A stretch of DNA of 64,000 nt from TH5896 sp049578985 (GCA_049578985.1 JBAUMZ010000089.1:62001-126000), one strand, 5' to 3'; shown: positions 45,941-54,591, numbered from the stretch's first letter. Numbers and translations are program-made. Notes: generated from the letters alone by a model not told the origin.

Positions 45941-46111
45941 TCAATACATTATTGGTAAGTTAGACATTGGCACACCACTTGAAGTCGAATGAACATAAAG
46001 CGACATTTCCGAGCTAGGTATGGTTGTAAGAAATATCATCACAGTCGGAACCGCTCCGCATACAATGATTGTCAATATGATTAGCCAAACGGCGGTCATT
46101 TTTTCTACCAT
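45941..46111 (-). CDS. Small single-span membrane protein (56 aa)
   Basis: ATG at 46111-46109 opens 56 codons to a TGA at 45943-45941. The protein begins MVEKMTAVW and has one hydrophobic helix at about 8-31 (LIILTIIVCGAVPTVMIFLT), followed by a short polar tail. A TATATA element at 46135-46140 lies about 26 bases upstream, which would give a leaderless transcript. No family is recognised; it resembles small membrane proteins that modify larger complexes. Confidence 0.6.
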   Translation of the reverse strand: MVEKMTAVWLIILTIIVCGAVPTVMIFLTTIPSSEMSLYVHSTSSGVPMSNLPIMY

Positions 46112-46134
46112 ATTTTCAATTTTTATAGATTACA

Positions 46135-46140
46135 TATATA
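46135..46140 (-). promoter_or_regulatory. TATA box of the small membrane protein gene
   Basis: TATATA in an AT-rich tract, centred about 26 bases before the ATG at 46111. It shares the 168-base divergent spacer with the sucC promoter. Function inferred. Confidence 0.45.
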
Positions 46141-46244
46141 AATTTTAAACCTGGCGGGTGCCAATCGGGACAATTATAATAGAAATCTGGGGATTTTGTA
46201 GTTCTTTTACATTATTTGGAGTGTTTAATAACAAAATTGATAAG

Positions 46245-46255
46245 AATTATAAATA
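46245..46255 (+). promoter_or_regulatory. TATA box of sucC
   Basis: AATTATAAATA is centred about 29 bases upstream of the ATG at 46279, fitting a leaderless transcript. It also argues against the longer frame opening at 46216, which would lie upstream of this element. Confidence 0.5.
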
Positions 46256-46278
46256 AGCTAACTATTTTTTTCCAGGAG

Positions 46279-47409
46279 ATGAGGCTGCTAGAGTATCAAG
46301 GAAAGGAGCTTTTTAAGGAATTTGGGATCCCAATCCCCAAATCTTGTATCGCTTTTTCGATCGAGGAAGCTCGCTCGCTTCTTACGAATGGAATTACATT
46401 TCCAATAGTACTAAAATCACAAGTCCCAGTAGGAGGACGAGGAAAAGCGGGTGCCATCAAGAAATGCCAAAACATAAATGAAGTTGAAAGTCAATTTTCT
46501 GTCCTTATAAACAAGGAAATTGAAGGAGAGTCTCCTAGAGGCCTTCTACTTGAGGAAATCATAACCATTTCTAAAGAATTGTATGTGTCTCTATTCCTCA
46601 ATCGTAGTGCTAGATGTTTTTCTCTGATCGTATCAGCGACTGGAGGAATGGACATAGAATCGACAGAAAATCGATTTATTGTAGATATTGCTTCCAAAAG
46701 CGATATTGAAGATATTGCTTCGAGAATTGCAGGAATGGCAGGTATTGGTAGCGAAAATCATCAGAGATTTGTTGATTTTGTGCAGAGGCTTTATAAATTA
46801 CTTTGCGAGAAGGAGGCTGAACTAGTAGAAGTAAATCCAGCTGCTCTTCTGAAGGATGGATCGATTGTAGCCTTGGACTCTAAGGTTATTGTTGATGATA
46901 ACGCTTTGTTTCGTCACCCTGAGTTGATTAAATATGAGGAAGCAACGGAGTTGGAGTCTCTTGCTAAAAAGAATGGATTCTCATTTGTACAACTTCATGG
47001 AAATATCGCCATTATTGGTAATGGTGCAGGGCTGGTCATGTCTACACTTGATATGGTATCTGACGCAGGAGGAAATGCCGGTGCATTTCTGGATTTTGGA
47101 GGCAGCGCAACTTCCGAAACGATTTATCAAGCCCTTACGGTTATCAGTAGAGTCAAGTCGATTCAAACAATTGTTGTTAATCTATTTGGAGGCATTGTCC
47201 GTACCGATCTGGTTGCCCAAGGTATCCTAAGAGCTTATTCAAATAACTTAATAACAGTACCCGTATTCGCCAGAATCTCAGGAGCAGAATCAGTTAAGGC
47301 AAAGGAAATACTCAACGACTCAAAGGCTCACTTGTTTGATAGGATCGAGGATGCAATCCATGCTGCCGTGCAGGGGATAAAGTCCCAGGAAGGAAAGACA
47401 ATACTTTGA
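46279..47409 (+). CDS. sucC: Succinate-CoA ligase beta subunit
   Basis: A 376-residue ATP-grasp subunit. It begins MRLLEYQGKELFKEFGIPIPKS and contains KSQVPVGGRGKAGAIKKC, EVNPAALLKDGSIVALDSKV, and NGAGLVMSTLDMVSDAGGNAGAFLDFGGSAT with NLFGGIVRTDLVAQGI. With SucD it interconverts succinyl-CoA and succinate, making or using ATP. In this lineage it serves the citric acid cycle and perhaps the 3-hydroxypropionate/4-hydroxybutyrate cycle. It overlaps sucD by 4 bases. Confidence 0.93.
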   Translation: MRLLEYQGKELFKEFGIPIPKSCIAFSIEEARSLLTNGITFPIVLKSQVPVGGRGKAGAIKKCQNINEVESQFSVLINKEIEGESPRGLLLEEIITISKELYVSLFLNRSARCFSLIVSATGGMDIESTENRFIVDIASKSDIEDIASRIAGMAGIGSENHQRFVDFVQRLYKLLCEKEAELVEVNPAALLKDGSIVALDSKVIVDDNALFRHPELIKYEEATELESLAKKNGFSFVQLHGNIAIIGNGAGLVMSTLDMVSDAGGNAGAFLDFGGSATSETIYQALTVISRVKSIQTIVVNLFGGIVRTDLVAQGILRAYSNNLITVPVFARISGAESVKAKEILNDSKAHLFDRIEDAIHAAVQGIKSQEGKTIL

Positions 47410-48332
47410 CTCGCCAAACATATGATTACGACTTGATGAAGATCCTTCTAGGAAATATAGGAGATTCAGACTACAGAAGGCAACCTGTGATAGTGCAGGG
47501 CATGACCGGTAGTTTTGGATCTGTTCATACTAGGTTGATGAGAGAGTACGGTACCAATATAGTGGCTGGAGTAACTCCCGGGAAAGGCGGTCAAACGTTC
47601 GAAGGCGTTCCCATATACAATAACGTAAGTGAAGCAGTCTCAAATACAAATGCAAAAATATCCGTAGTTTTTGTTCCTGCTCCCCACTTCCTAAACGCCA
47701 CGATGGAATCGTTGGAAAATGGAATCAAGCTACTCATAGCAATCCCAGAGCATGTGCCCATAAGAGATTCTATGAGAGTAATTGAATATGCAAAAGAGAG
47801 AGATGCTAGAATCATCGGTCCAAACACGCCAGGGATCATCGTTCCGGGAACAATCAAGATAGGGATAATGCCAGCCGATCCATTTACCCCGGGTAAAACG
47901 ATTGTTTTCTCAAGAAGCGGCACCCTTATGTATGAAGTTGCTTACAATTTGTCAAGGAATGGTTTTGGACAGAAAATCTGCCTAGGAATAGGAGGCGATC
48001 CGATCAATGGTACCAGTTTAATTGAAGCAATCGAAATGGTAAGGACTGCTAATAGCAATGACCCCATAGTGATTGTAGGAGAAATTGGTGGAGATGCGGA
48101 AGAAAAATTCGTAAGCCATTTGGAAGCCAGTGGCATCTCAGGTTTGATGGTAGCATATATCGCTGGTAGATCAGCACCGAAGGAGAAGAAGATGGGTCAC
48201 GCAGGGGCAATAGTGTACGGTAAGTACGGTTCAGCAGAGTCCAAATTTGAGAGCTTCGGTCGATTAGGCATTCCCGTGGCAAAAACTCCCGCAGAGCTAC
48301 CTCTTCTCCTCAAAGATAAGGCGATTCAATGA
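47406..48332 (+). CDS. sucD: Succinate-CoA ligase alpha subunit
   Basis: A 308-residue CoA-binding subunit. It shows VIVQGMTGSFGSVHTRLM, VTPGKGGQTFEGVPIYN, FSRSGTLMYEVAYNLSRNGFGQKICLGIGGDPINGTS and the phospho-His in KMGHAGAIVYG (about residue 265). It starts with TTG at 47406 inside the sucC stop, so the two are translationally coupled. Confidence 0.94.
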   Translation: MTRQTYDYDLMKILLGNIGDSDYRRQPVIVQGMTGSFGSVHTRLMREYGTNIVAGVTPGKGGQTFEGVPIYNNVSEAVSNTNAKISVVFVPAPHFLNATMESLENGIKLLIAIPEHVPIRDSMRVIEYAKERDARIIGPNTPGIIVPGTIKIGIMPADPFTPGKTIVFSRSGTLMYEVAYNLSRNGFGQKICLGIGGDPINGTSLIEAIEMVRTANSNDPIVIVGEIGGDAEEKFVSHLEASGISGLMVAYIAGRSAPKEKKMGHAGAIVYGKYGSAESKFESFGRLGIPVAKTPAELPLLLKDKAIQ

Positions 48333-48429
48333 TATTATTCAGCTGTTATTTAGAGCACAACTTTACAACGTACTCTTAGAAATACATTCATATTTTTGTT
48401 CTGAGATCAAATAATTATTCTGTCTAACT

Positions 48430-48603
48430 ATGGAAACAGAAAAGAGATTTTGTGATCGTTGCATGGCTAAGTCTGAACATGTTTTGATTGTCGACGAAGA
48501 AGCAATTATCACATACAAAAAGAAAAGTGCTTATAAATGCGTAAATTGTGGGCACAAGTCATATCGTAGATCTCTTCGTCCTAGCGCTGAGTCGGTGTAC
48601 TGA
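48430..48603 (+). CDS. Small zinc-ribbon protein (57 aa)
   Basis: ATG at 48430 opens 57 codons to a TGA at 48601-48603. Two CxxC pairs, C8-D-R-C11 and C37-V-N-C40, with a short basic tail (HKSYRRSLRP) make a classic zinc ribbon, likely to bind nucleic acid or a protein partner. It ends 5 bases before a possible TTG start of the methyltransferase, suggesting cotranscription. Family not recognised. Confidence 0.62.
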   Translation: METEKRFCDRCMAKSEHVLIVDEEAIITYKKKSAYKCVNCGHKSYRRSLRPSAESVY

Positions 48604-49432
48604 TTTCTTGCACCCGCATGATCTGGCCACTTTAATTACTGGACTTAAGAGGGCATACGCTGAAAGCCGTGACTTTAAAGGTGCTCCTTATGAGATCTTG
48701 CCATTGGATTGTTTGAGTGGGGAGGGAAGAGACGACATCTCAAAGCTCAATGAGTTTGCGCACCATAATCCAATTTTCCATGGTCCGAAAGAAATCGACA
48801 TTCAAAATTGCAAATGCAAGGTCTTTTCTTGTGAAGTAATAGAATATTGGTTAAGCAGTAAGAAATATGATGCCTGTTATCAACCGTTTTACCCGACCTG
48901 GCTAATTTCTTCATTAATCATTTGCCTTATGGCCAGGTTATTGGGTTATAGCGAAATTATAGACATAGGATCGGGAGATGCACGTATCCCGTATTGTGGA
49001 GCAATCATTGGATTGCGCGGGATAAGCGTTGAATTGGATGCTAATTTGGCAGATCTGCAACGGCGAATAGTTAACTTGACCGGGGTCGAATTCGAGATAC
49101 TCAATAGCGATGCGTGCAATACTAATTTCGAAGAGATAAATTTATTGAAACCAATGTTTCTAATTTCAGGACTGCCAGAACAGGGAGAGGTTCTTGCCGA
49201 GGCGGTAATAGGGAATCTGATTCATCATGAATTTTCATCTTCCAGTTTAGGTTTTGCCTTAATGGGTAGTCATACGATGAAACAATATTCAAGGGATCGT
49301 AGTCTATATGGTTGGGGCCACTTTGTCGCCGAACACAAATTGAGCATACAGGATTGTCTTACATTGCCGACGATGTGGACTAATGAGCAATCCATTGATA
49401 CACCATTTATCTTTTCGCTGTTGGAGAAATGA
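48548..49432 (+). CDS. SAM-dependent methyltransferase-like protein
   Basis: A protein of up to 294 residues. Motif I appears as IIDIGSGDARIPYCG (about 137-151), followed by ISVELDANLADLQ, typical of class I methyltransferases. The N-terminal HPHDLATLITGLKRAYAESRDF and CYQPFYPTWLISS are probably family specific. The first 20 residues overlap the zinc-ribbon gene out of frame, so TTG at 48608 is a better start than GTG at 48548. Substrate unknown. Confidence 0.7.
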   Translation: MGTSHIVDLFVLALSRCTDFLHPHDLATLITGLKRAYAESRDFKGAPYEILPLDCLSGEGRDDISKLNEFAHHNPIFHGPKEIDIQNCKCKVFSCEVIEYWLSSKKYDACYQPFYPTWLISSLIICLMARLLGYSEIIDIGSGDARIPYCGAIIGLRGISVELDANLADLQRRIVNLTGVEFEILNSDACNTNFEEINLLKPMFLISGLPEQGEVLAEAVIGNLIHHEFSSSSLGFALMGSHTMKQYSRDRSLYGWGHFVAEHKLSIQDCLTLPTMWTNEQSIDTPFIFSLLEK

Positions 49433-49498
49433 CAGTAAATTTAATGACTTTTGTATTCTTCATGAATTTATAGTGGATCCTCAGTTTCCAAGTTAAAA

Positions 49499-50068
49499 TT
49501 GGAAAGATATCTTCTTTATCTGAAAAACCCAAAATACCAGCCATTTGATGCGCAGGCAGTATTACTAGAGGCGAGGGCAAGCCTCCCAAAGTCGGGTAAT
49601 ATTATCATAAGAGATGTTAGAGTAGCACATCGATTCATTGAATTTGACATGAGTGTCTCTGAACAAAAAGTGTTAGATCGAATTGTACTTAATGCTCTTT
49701 CAACAATTGCTGAATTCGTTAGTTACGAAAAAATAAAGGAGGAAGATCTCTCTAAAGAAGAGGCGATTGACAGGGCACGAGACCTCTTTAACAATGAGAG
49801 ATTTTGGAGGTGTCACGAAGTGCTTGAGAAAATTTGGAGGCAATCAAAAGGAGAAGAGAAAAGGTTACTTAACGGAGTGATTTTAGTTGCCGCAGCCTTC
49901 GTCCATTTTCAGAAAGGTGAAAACGAAACCTGTATGGGTATTTTGAGGAGGGCTCATGACAGAATCAAGTCAGGGCAAGATGAATATTACAGAATTAAGA
50001 TCGATTTACTCGAAGAGAATTTAAGAAAAATTATAGATACAGGTACAATTGTTCCGATGAGAATATGA
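49499..50068 (+). CDS. DUF309 domain protein
   Basis: A 189-residue protein. The C-terminal half is DUF309: ARDLFNNERFWRCHEVLEKIW (93-113), then EKRLLNGVILVAAAFVHFQKG (120-140), with the conserved Glu and His of that helical fold. The N-terminal 90 residues are extra. Starts with TTG at 49499. Function of the family is not established. It sits between the methyltransferase and the GHKL ATPase. Confidence 0.78.
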   Translation: MERYLLYLKNPKYQPFDAQAVLLEARASLPKSGNIIIRDVRVAHRFIEFDMSVSEQKVLDRIVLNALSTIAEFVSYEKIKEEDLSKEEAIDRARDLFNNERFWRCHEVLEKIWRQSKGEEKRLLNGVILVAAAFVHFQKGENETCMGILRRAHDRIKSGQDEYYRIKIDLLEENLRKIIDTGTIVPMRI

Positions 50069-50178
50069 CCTAAATTATCAAGAGTGCGAGAGATTGCAAG
50101 TATTCGATAGATATTGGATGCGTAAAACCCTTCGTGTATCAAGGATTTTACGCAATAGATAAAGGGGAGAACCAGTAC

Positions 50179-51897
50179 ATGATACAAGAAATGACAGTCG
50201 AACTTAGGGTGCATCCATCCTTCTTCAAAGAATTTGCAACTAAAACATGGGTTTCGCCAAATGACATTATAAAAGAAATGATCGAAAACGCATTTGACGA
50301 GGATGCAACCAAAGTATTGATAACTATTGTCAGTAATGTTGCCATCGTGATTGAAGATGATGCCGGCATGGATGAAGATGGGATGGATAAATTTCTTGTT
50401 CTAGGCTCTCCCCACAAGAAGAATGATTTTATCTCTCCAAGATTGAAGAGAACCAGGACAGGCAGGTATGGCACTGGTCGTTTGTCATTCCTGACGTCCT
50501 TCGATAGTATGAAAATGCGAACTAAGAGGGATGGATTTAGAAAATCAATAGTAATTGATTCTTCATCGCTTGATGATCTGTACAAAGGAAACTCAAGATT
50601 GAAAGAGCTTAATGAACCACTCCTGGACCGCAATGGTACAGAATTGACTTTAAGTAATTCGAAGGTAAACATCGATCCTGTTAAGTTAATCAAGGAAATC
50701 AGAAAATTAGCTATCCTTCGGTATCCCCTATTTGAGGTATATTGGAAAACCGCTAATAGATTTAAGGAATGGGATCTAGCTGGCGCTCAGATGATCACCC
50801 CTCCTGACATTCAAGGCCACAGAATTCCTGTCAATATTGAGTCACCCCGTATTGTAGGCGAAATTATTATTGCCAAGAGACCTCTATCAGAAGAAGAAAG
50901 GGGTATTGGGATCATGATACGAAATCATATAGTTACTCGTACTTCGTTTGATCTGGATTCAAGATCGAGCAGGATAACCGGATTTGTTAGGTGTGATACT
51001 TTGACGTCTCGTTTCGCAGACAAATCTGCGTTGATTGAGGATGATGAATATCATGCTTTTCATGATACTATGAAGCAGTTCATCAAGGACACCGTAATTC
51101 CTAGCTTGTCCGAATACGAGGATGTCTTGATCACTAGGGAGGAATCGAAGATTTACAAAGAAATTGATAAAGCACTAGGGCAAGCATTATTTGAGAACTT
51201 AGAGGGAGAAGAGGAAATTGAAGGATTTCAGTTAGTCGATGTGGAGGAGGTCAGAGCTGGCGATAATTTAACAGGTGGTAGAATTTCTACTGGAAATGAA
51301 GTTGGTTCGCCCAGTCAAACTATCTATTCGACAGACCAGCCTCAATATCCTAATGAGAATCGAGGCGACGTAGAATCTGGCCTTTACGGTAACAGCATTG
51401 ACTCGGTTTCCGATCGAAGGGAGAAGTCTATGGCTGTTGAATTTGGTACCAAAGGGATAAACGAGGTAGAACAAGTGCCAGATACATATTCCAAGATTGG
51501 CATAAATTATGATTCGCTACTCGAAGTATCGCCAGAGATTGGGGGTGAATCCCAGCGCACAACGGGAATATCCACAATTAAGAGGATCAGAAAACCGATC
51601 ATTAGGAAAACATTCGCTTTAAAGAAAGTTGGATATAAAGTAATTCCATACGAGGATGAAACCGATTCAAGATACAGCTTTAGAAGCGAGAACGTCGTTT
51701 TTGTCAACAAGGCTAACTCAGCATATCGATCAGAGGCCAAAAGAGGCGATGAATTTCTCTTGCGACATATAATAAGGATTGTTGCTGAAGCTCTCGCTGA
51801 AGCCAAACATCCTGAAGCAAAAGAGGCATTAGAATTGCAGAATAGGCTAATCGCCGAAGCCATCAGGATACACGACCACTCGATAATTAAGAAATAA
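50179..51897 (+). CDS. Stand-alone GHKL-type ATPase
   Basis: A 572-residue protein with a Bergerat ATP-binding fold: N box DIIKEMIENAFDEDATKVLI, G1 DDAGMD and G2 GRYGTGRLSFL, as in Hsp90, MutL and Top6B. A middle domain runs to about residue 350; a Ser/Gly/Asp-rich linker follows, then a compact C-terminal part (VNKANSAYRSEAKRGDEFLLRHIIRIVAEALAEA). There is no kinase, nuclease or topoisomerase motif. ATG at 50179 follows GGGGAG; a GTG at 50134 would add 15 residues. Confidence 0.75.
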   Translation: MIQEMTVELRVHPSFFKEFATKTWVSPNDIIKEMIENAFDEDATKVLITIVSNVAIVIEDDAGMDEDGMDKFLVLGSPHKKNDFISPRLKRTRTGRYGTGRLSFLTSFDSMKMRTKRDGFRKSIVIDSSSLDDLYKGNSRLKELNEPLLDRNGTELTLSNSKVNIDPVKLIKEIRKLAILRYPLFEVYWKTANRFKEWDLAGAQMITPPDIQGHRIPVNIESPRIVGEIIIAKRPLSEEERGIGIMIRNHIVTRTSFDLDSRSSRITGFVRCDTLTSRFADKSALIEDDEYHAFHDTMKQFIKDTVIPSLSEYEDVLITREESKIYKEIDKALGQALFENLEGEEEIEGFQLVDVEEVRAGDNLTGGRISTGNEVGSPSQTIYSTDQPQYPNENRGDVESGLYGNSIDSVSDRREKSMAVEFGTKGINEVEQVPDTYSKIGINYDSLLEVSPEIGGESQRTTGISTIKRIRKPIIRKTFALKKVGYKVIPYEDETDSRYSFRSENVVFVNKANSAYRSEAKRGDEFLLRHIIRIVAEALAEAKHPEAKEALELQNRLIAEAIRIHDHSIIKK

Positions 51898-51975
51898 TGA
51901 TACCAAGATATCTAGATTAACCCCACTCGATAGAAAGGACTAAATCTGACTACATTCGGATATAAGGACGAATAA

Positions 51976-52578
51976 ATGGCTTTTCAATTTATGCCAGGGG
52001 CAACTGCAGTTGGGATATCGTTCGCTAACGGTGTTACCCTAGCCGCTGAAAAACGGGTCTCTTACGGGAATTTCGTTATTAATAAGCAAACAAGAAAAAT
52101 ATTTTCTGTCACAGAGAGTGTTGGAGCTGCGTGCGCTGGTATGATAGCAGATATGCAAGTATTGGTCAGACAAGTGGAGGCATTGGCAAAAATTCGAAAG
52201 CTCGAAACAAGGCGAAATGTTGCGCCTAATTCTGTAGCGAAGTTGATGTCTGTTATAATGTTTGAACGCAGATTTTTTCCACTTCTAACACAAGTTATTG
52301 TTGGAGGAGTAGACACAAAATCGCAAATCTACACATTAGATCCTCTAGGCTCGGTTCTTCCCGATGATTATGCTGCGGTGGGAACTGGAGCTGAAATGGC
52401 ATTAGGTGTTCTCGACTCCGAATACAAGTCAAGCATTACGGCTGAACAATCGAAGGATCTTGCTTTAAAGGCTATCAGGTCTTCAATTCAGAGAGATTCT
52501 GCAAGCGGCGACGGGATAGATTTGTTAGTAATAACCAAGGGTGCACAGGCACAAGAATCGTTAAGCTTCGATAGGTAA
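51976..52578 (+). CDS. psmB: 20S proteasome beta subunit lacking the catalytic threonine
   Basis: A 200-residue beta-type subunit. The usual cleavage site Gly-Thr1 reads PG-A-TAVGIS here: aligned with the Thermoplasma subunit, Thr1 is Ala, while Glu17 (TLAAEKR) and Lys33 (QTRKIF) are kept. The C-terminal SGDGIDLLVITK is typical. It is probably a non-proteolytic structural beta subunit, as known from crenarchaeal three-subunit proteasomes; an active beta gene should lie elsewhere in the genome. Confidence 0.9.
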   Translation: MAFQFMPGATAVGISFANGVTLAAEKRVSYGNFVINKQTRKIFSVTESVGAACAGMIADMQVLVRQVEALAKIRKLETRRNVAPNSVAKLMSVIMFERRFFPLLTQVIVGGVDTKSQIYTLDPLGSVLPDDYAAVGTGAEMALGVLDSEYKSSITAEQSKDLALKAIRSSIQRDSASGDGIDLLVITKGAQAQESLSFDR

Positions 52579-52650
52579 ATCATACCCCGTACTAACTTTA
52601 TCAGGGCTCTGGCTGTGCGAAAATGGGCTCTGCTGTTCATTACGTTGTTG

Positions 52651-52716
52651 ATTGGAGTACTCCAATCAGCATACAGGAGGACGCCAAGCTACTCCAATCA
52701 ACATAGCTACTCCAAG
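52651..52716. repeat. Short intergenic repeats with TACTCCAA core
   Basis: A perfect 16-base palindrome ATTGGAGTACTCCAAT lies at 52651-52666. The word TACTCCAATCA(G/A)CATA occurs at 52658-52673 and 52690-52705, and TACTCCAAG follows at 52708-52716. An AGGAGGAC lies between the first two. Function unknown. Confidence 0.55.
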
Positions 52717-52825
52717 AAAAGAAAGAATGTTTAAAATGGATCTGAAGTTCTAGCAGGAAATAGTTAGAAGAGTTCATGGATTATGACCGCAGGGGCAAGA
52801 AGCAAATCATCTGCTAAGCCTGGCA

Positions 52826-52996
52826 CTATCGCAGTTTATAATCACTGAGTATGTCTTTGTACACAGGATTTTTCTTTCCAATGTACCTGACATATTCACC
52901 ATAAGTCAAATCCAAATGACATTTTTCACATCGCACAAAGCTGAAATTATCAGATAGCTCTGCTATACCCTCACAATCCGGACACTTCACTTTCAT
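52826..52996 (-). CDS. Small zinc-ribbon protein (56 aa)
   Basis: ATG at 52996-52994 opens 56 codons to a TAG at 52828-52826. It begins MKVKCPDCEGIAEL and has C5, C8, C23 and C26 as a four-Cys zinc site, followed by a charged helix (YGEYVRYIGKKNPVYKDIL). This looks like a real small gene rather than chance. It lies between psmB and rpoP. Family not recognised. Confidence 0.62.
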   Translation of the reverse strand: MKVKCPDCEGIAELSDNFSFVRCEKCHLDLTYGEYVRYIGKKNPVYKDILSDYKLR

Positions 52997-53062
52997 ACTA
53001 CTAGTGTGATCTCAGAGCCTCGCTAAAAATCTATGGAAATAGCCTCAAACTTGACGAATCTG

Positions 53063-53230
53063 CTAGACTGCTTTTAGCTGCTTGACTATAGGTTGTCTGG
53101 CCTTTCTAAAGACCCTGAAGCCACAGATACATTTAATTTCTGGCAATCTGGATAGCTCTTCTACTGTCACATGTGTCCCGCAGCGCATACAGTCATAGAC
53201 TACTCCTCCGAGAATTCCTGAATCAGACAA
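53063..53230 (-). CDS. rpoP: DNA-directed RNA polymerase subunit P (Rpo12)
   Basis: A 55-residue Rpo12/RpoP from the TTG at 53230. The zinc site is CMRCGTHVTVEELSRLPEIKCICG, and the basic tail FRVFRKARQPIVKQLKAV contacts the assembly platform of the polymerase. The frame stays open upstream to 53353, but that part overlaps the GTPase gene and is unlike the family. A TTTTATTT element at 53256-53263 would place transcription start near the TTG. Confidence 0.88.
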   Translation of the reverse strand: MSDSGILGGVVYDCMRCGTHVTVEELSRLPEIKCICGFRVFRKARQPIVKQLKAV

Positions 53231-53312
53231 TCCTAAACTTCCTTGTATGCAATAGAAATAAAAGCTTATCTTTATACACTCAATAGTTCTGTCGTGGCGA
53301 AAAGGGAATGTA

Positions 53313-54527
53313 TTATCTTTTCTTTCTACCTGATGAGATGATAGATAACACATCGCGATCCTTCAAGTGATAATTGACAGGCAACCTCAATCCATCTCTT
53401 GCGTCTACTGCATAGAGAAGACCTCTAGATAGGTCGCTATGGACTGTATGTGCAAGATCTTCAACAGTTGACCCAGCCTCCATGAGATAAACGTCAGGTA
53501 AGACCTGCCCGTTTCTATCAGAGTACTTTGAAGGATTAGCGACAGGATATACAGTATTCATTCTTAACAATTTCATAACAGCAACGTTTATCGCAAATTG
53601 GACACCTGTTCTCATATATTCCCCAAGAATATCTCTTCTGATAAAATTGAGGGCCCATTTTTGCTTTTCGTTCAATTCCCTCTGCTCCAAGATTTCAAAT
53701 CGTTCGTCACCGGGGAGGTACTTGATTAACCCCCGGTGTTCGGCCCTCCTTAACGTCAGTTCAGCATCAGCACTCGCAGGCACAATGATTAGATCTTTGT
53801 ATTCTTCTCTGAGTCTTCTGAAATTATCGGAAGAGGACGGAAGATCAACCTTGTTTGCAACTATCAAAGTCGGCTTTGAGAGCTCTCGTAAAGACCAAAC
53901 AAAATCCTTGGTAATTTCGGAGCTAAAATCATCTATCTTTGTGTCAGTCAGATTATTGGAAATAATAGAGGCCTTCACGTGATGCTCCTTTACCCCGATT
54001 CCTCTAAAAATTTCTGTGATAGAATTAATAGGATCGACTCCGGAATGGATCGAGCGTGCAATCTTGTCACGATTTCCTTCAAATAACTTTAGATACCACA
54101 TTACTAATTCTTCCTCGATGTCAGCTATATCTGCGATAGGATCTCCAGTGCCCGTTTCGGCCACGCGTCCTGATGCGTCAATGCTTCCTGAGACATCGAC
54201 TATGTGAAGCAGGGCGTCAGATTGGGCCGCGACAGAGAGGAATTGGTTCCCCAAGCCTTTTCCTTCCCAAGCACCTTTTATTAATCCAGGGAGGTCAACT
54301 ATCTCTATTGGAATGAATCTCCAACCGTCTACGCAACGCGAATTACGTGGATTGTCATTGACGCCGAGTTCCTTATGTACGCATAATGTAATTGCATTTG
54401 CATTAGCGACTGAAGGGACCTTCGTAGTAAATGGATAGTTGGAGATATCCGCAGATGATAGGGAAGCAGAGTTAAAGAAAGTGGTCTTACCAGTATTGGT
54501 CTTGCCTATTAGCCCAATTTTTATCAT
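53313..54527 (-). CDS. Obg/YchF-type GTPase with TGS domain
   Basis: A 404-residue translation-related GTPase. G1 is GKTNTGKT (8-15), G3 is DLPGLIKGAWEGKGLG, G4 is NKVD, and the C-terminal about 80 residues (VYLMEAGSTVEDLAHTVHSDL, then YHLKDRDVLSI) form a TGS domain. It resembles archaeal/eukaryotic YchF-like proteins that bind ribosomes. The inserted helical region around 125-185 is normal for this group. Confidence 0.9.
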   Translation of the reverse strand: MIKIGLIGKTNTGKTTFFNSASLSSADISNYPFTTKVPSVANANAITLCVHKELGVNDNPRNSRCVDGWRFIPIEIVDLPGLIKGAWEGKGLGNQFLSVAAQSDALLHIVDVSGSIDASGRVAETGTGDPIADIADIEEELVMWYLKLFEGNRDKIARSIHSGVDPINSITEIFRGIGVKEHHVKASIISNNLTDTKIDDFSSEITKDFVWSLRELSKPTLIVANKVDLPSSSDNFRRLREEYKDLIIVPASADAELTLRRAEHRGLIKYLPGDERFEILEQRELNEKQKWALNFIRRDILGEYMRTGVQFAINVAVMKLLRMNTVYPVANPSKYSDRNGQVLPDVYLMEAGSTVEDLAHTVHSDLSRGLLYAVDARDGLRLPVNYHLKDRDVLSIISSGRKKR

Positions 54528-54591
54528 ATATAAACGACCTCATTGTTCATATTTATACATCTTTATTGAAACTTGAAGATAGAGAAGAAAT

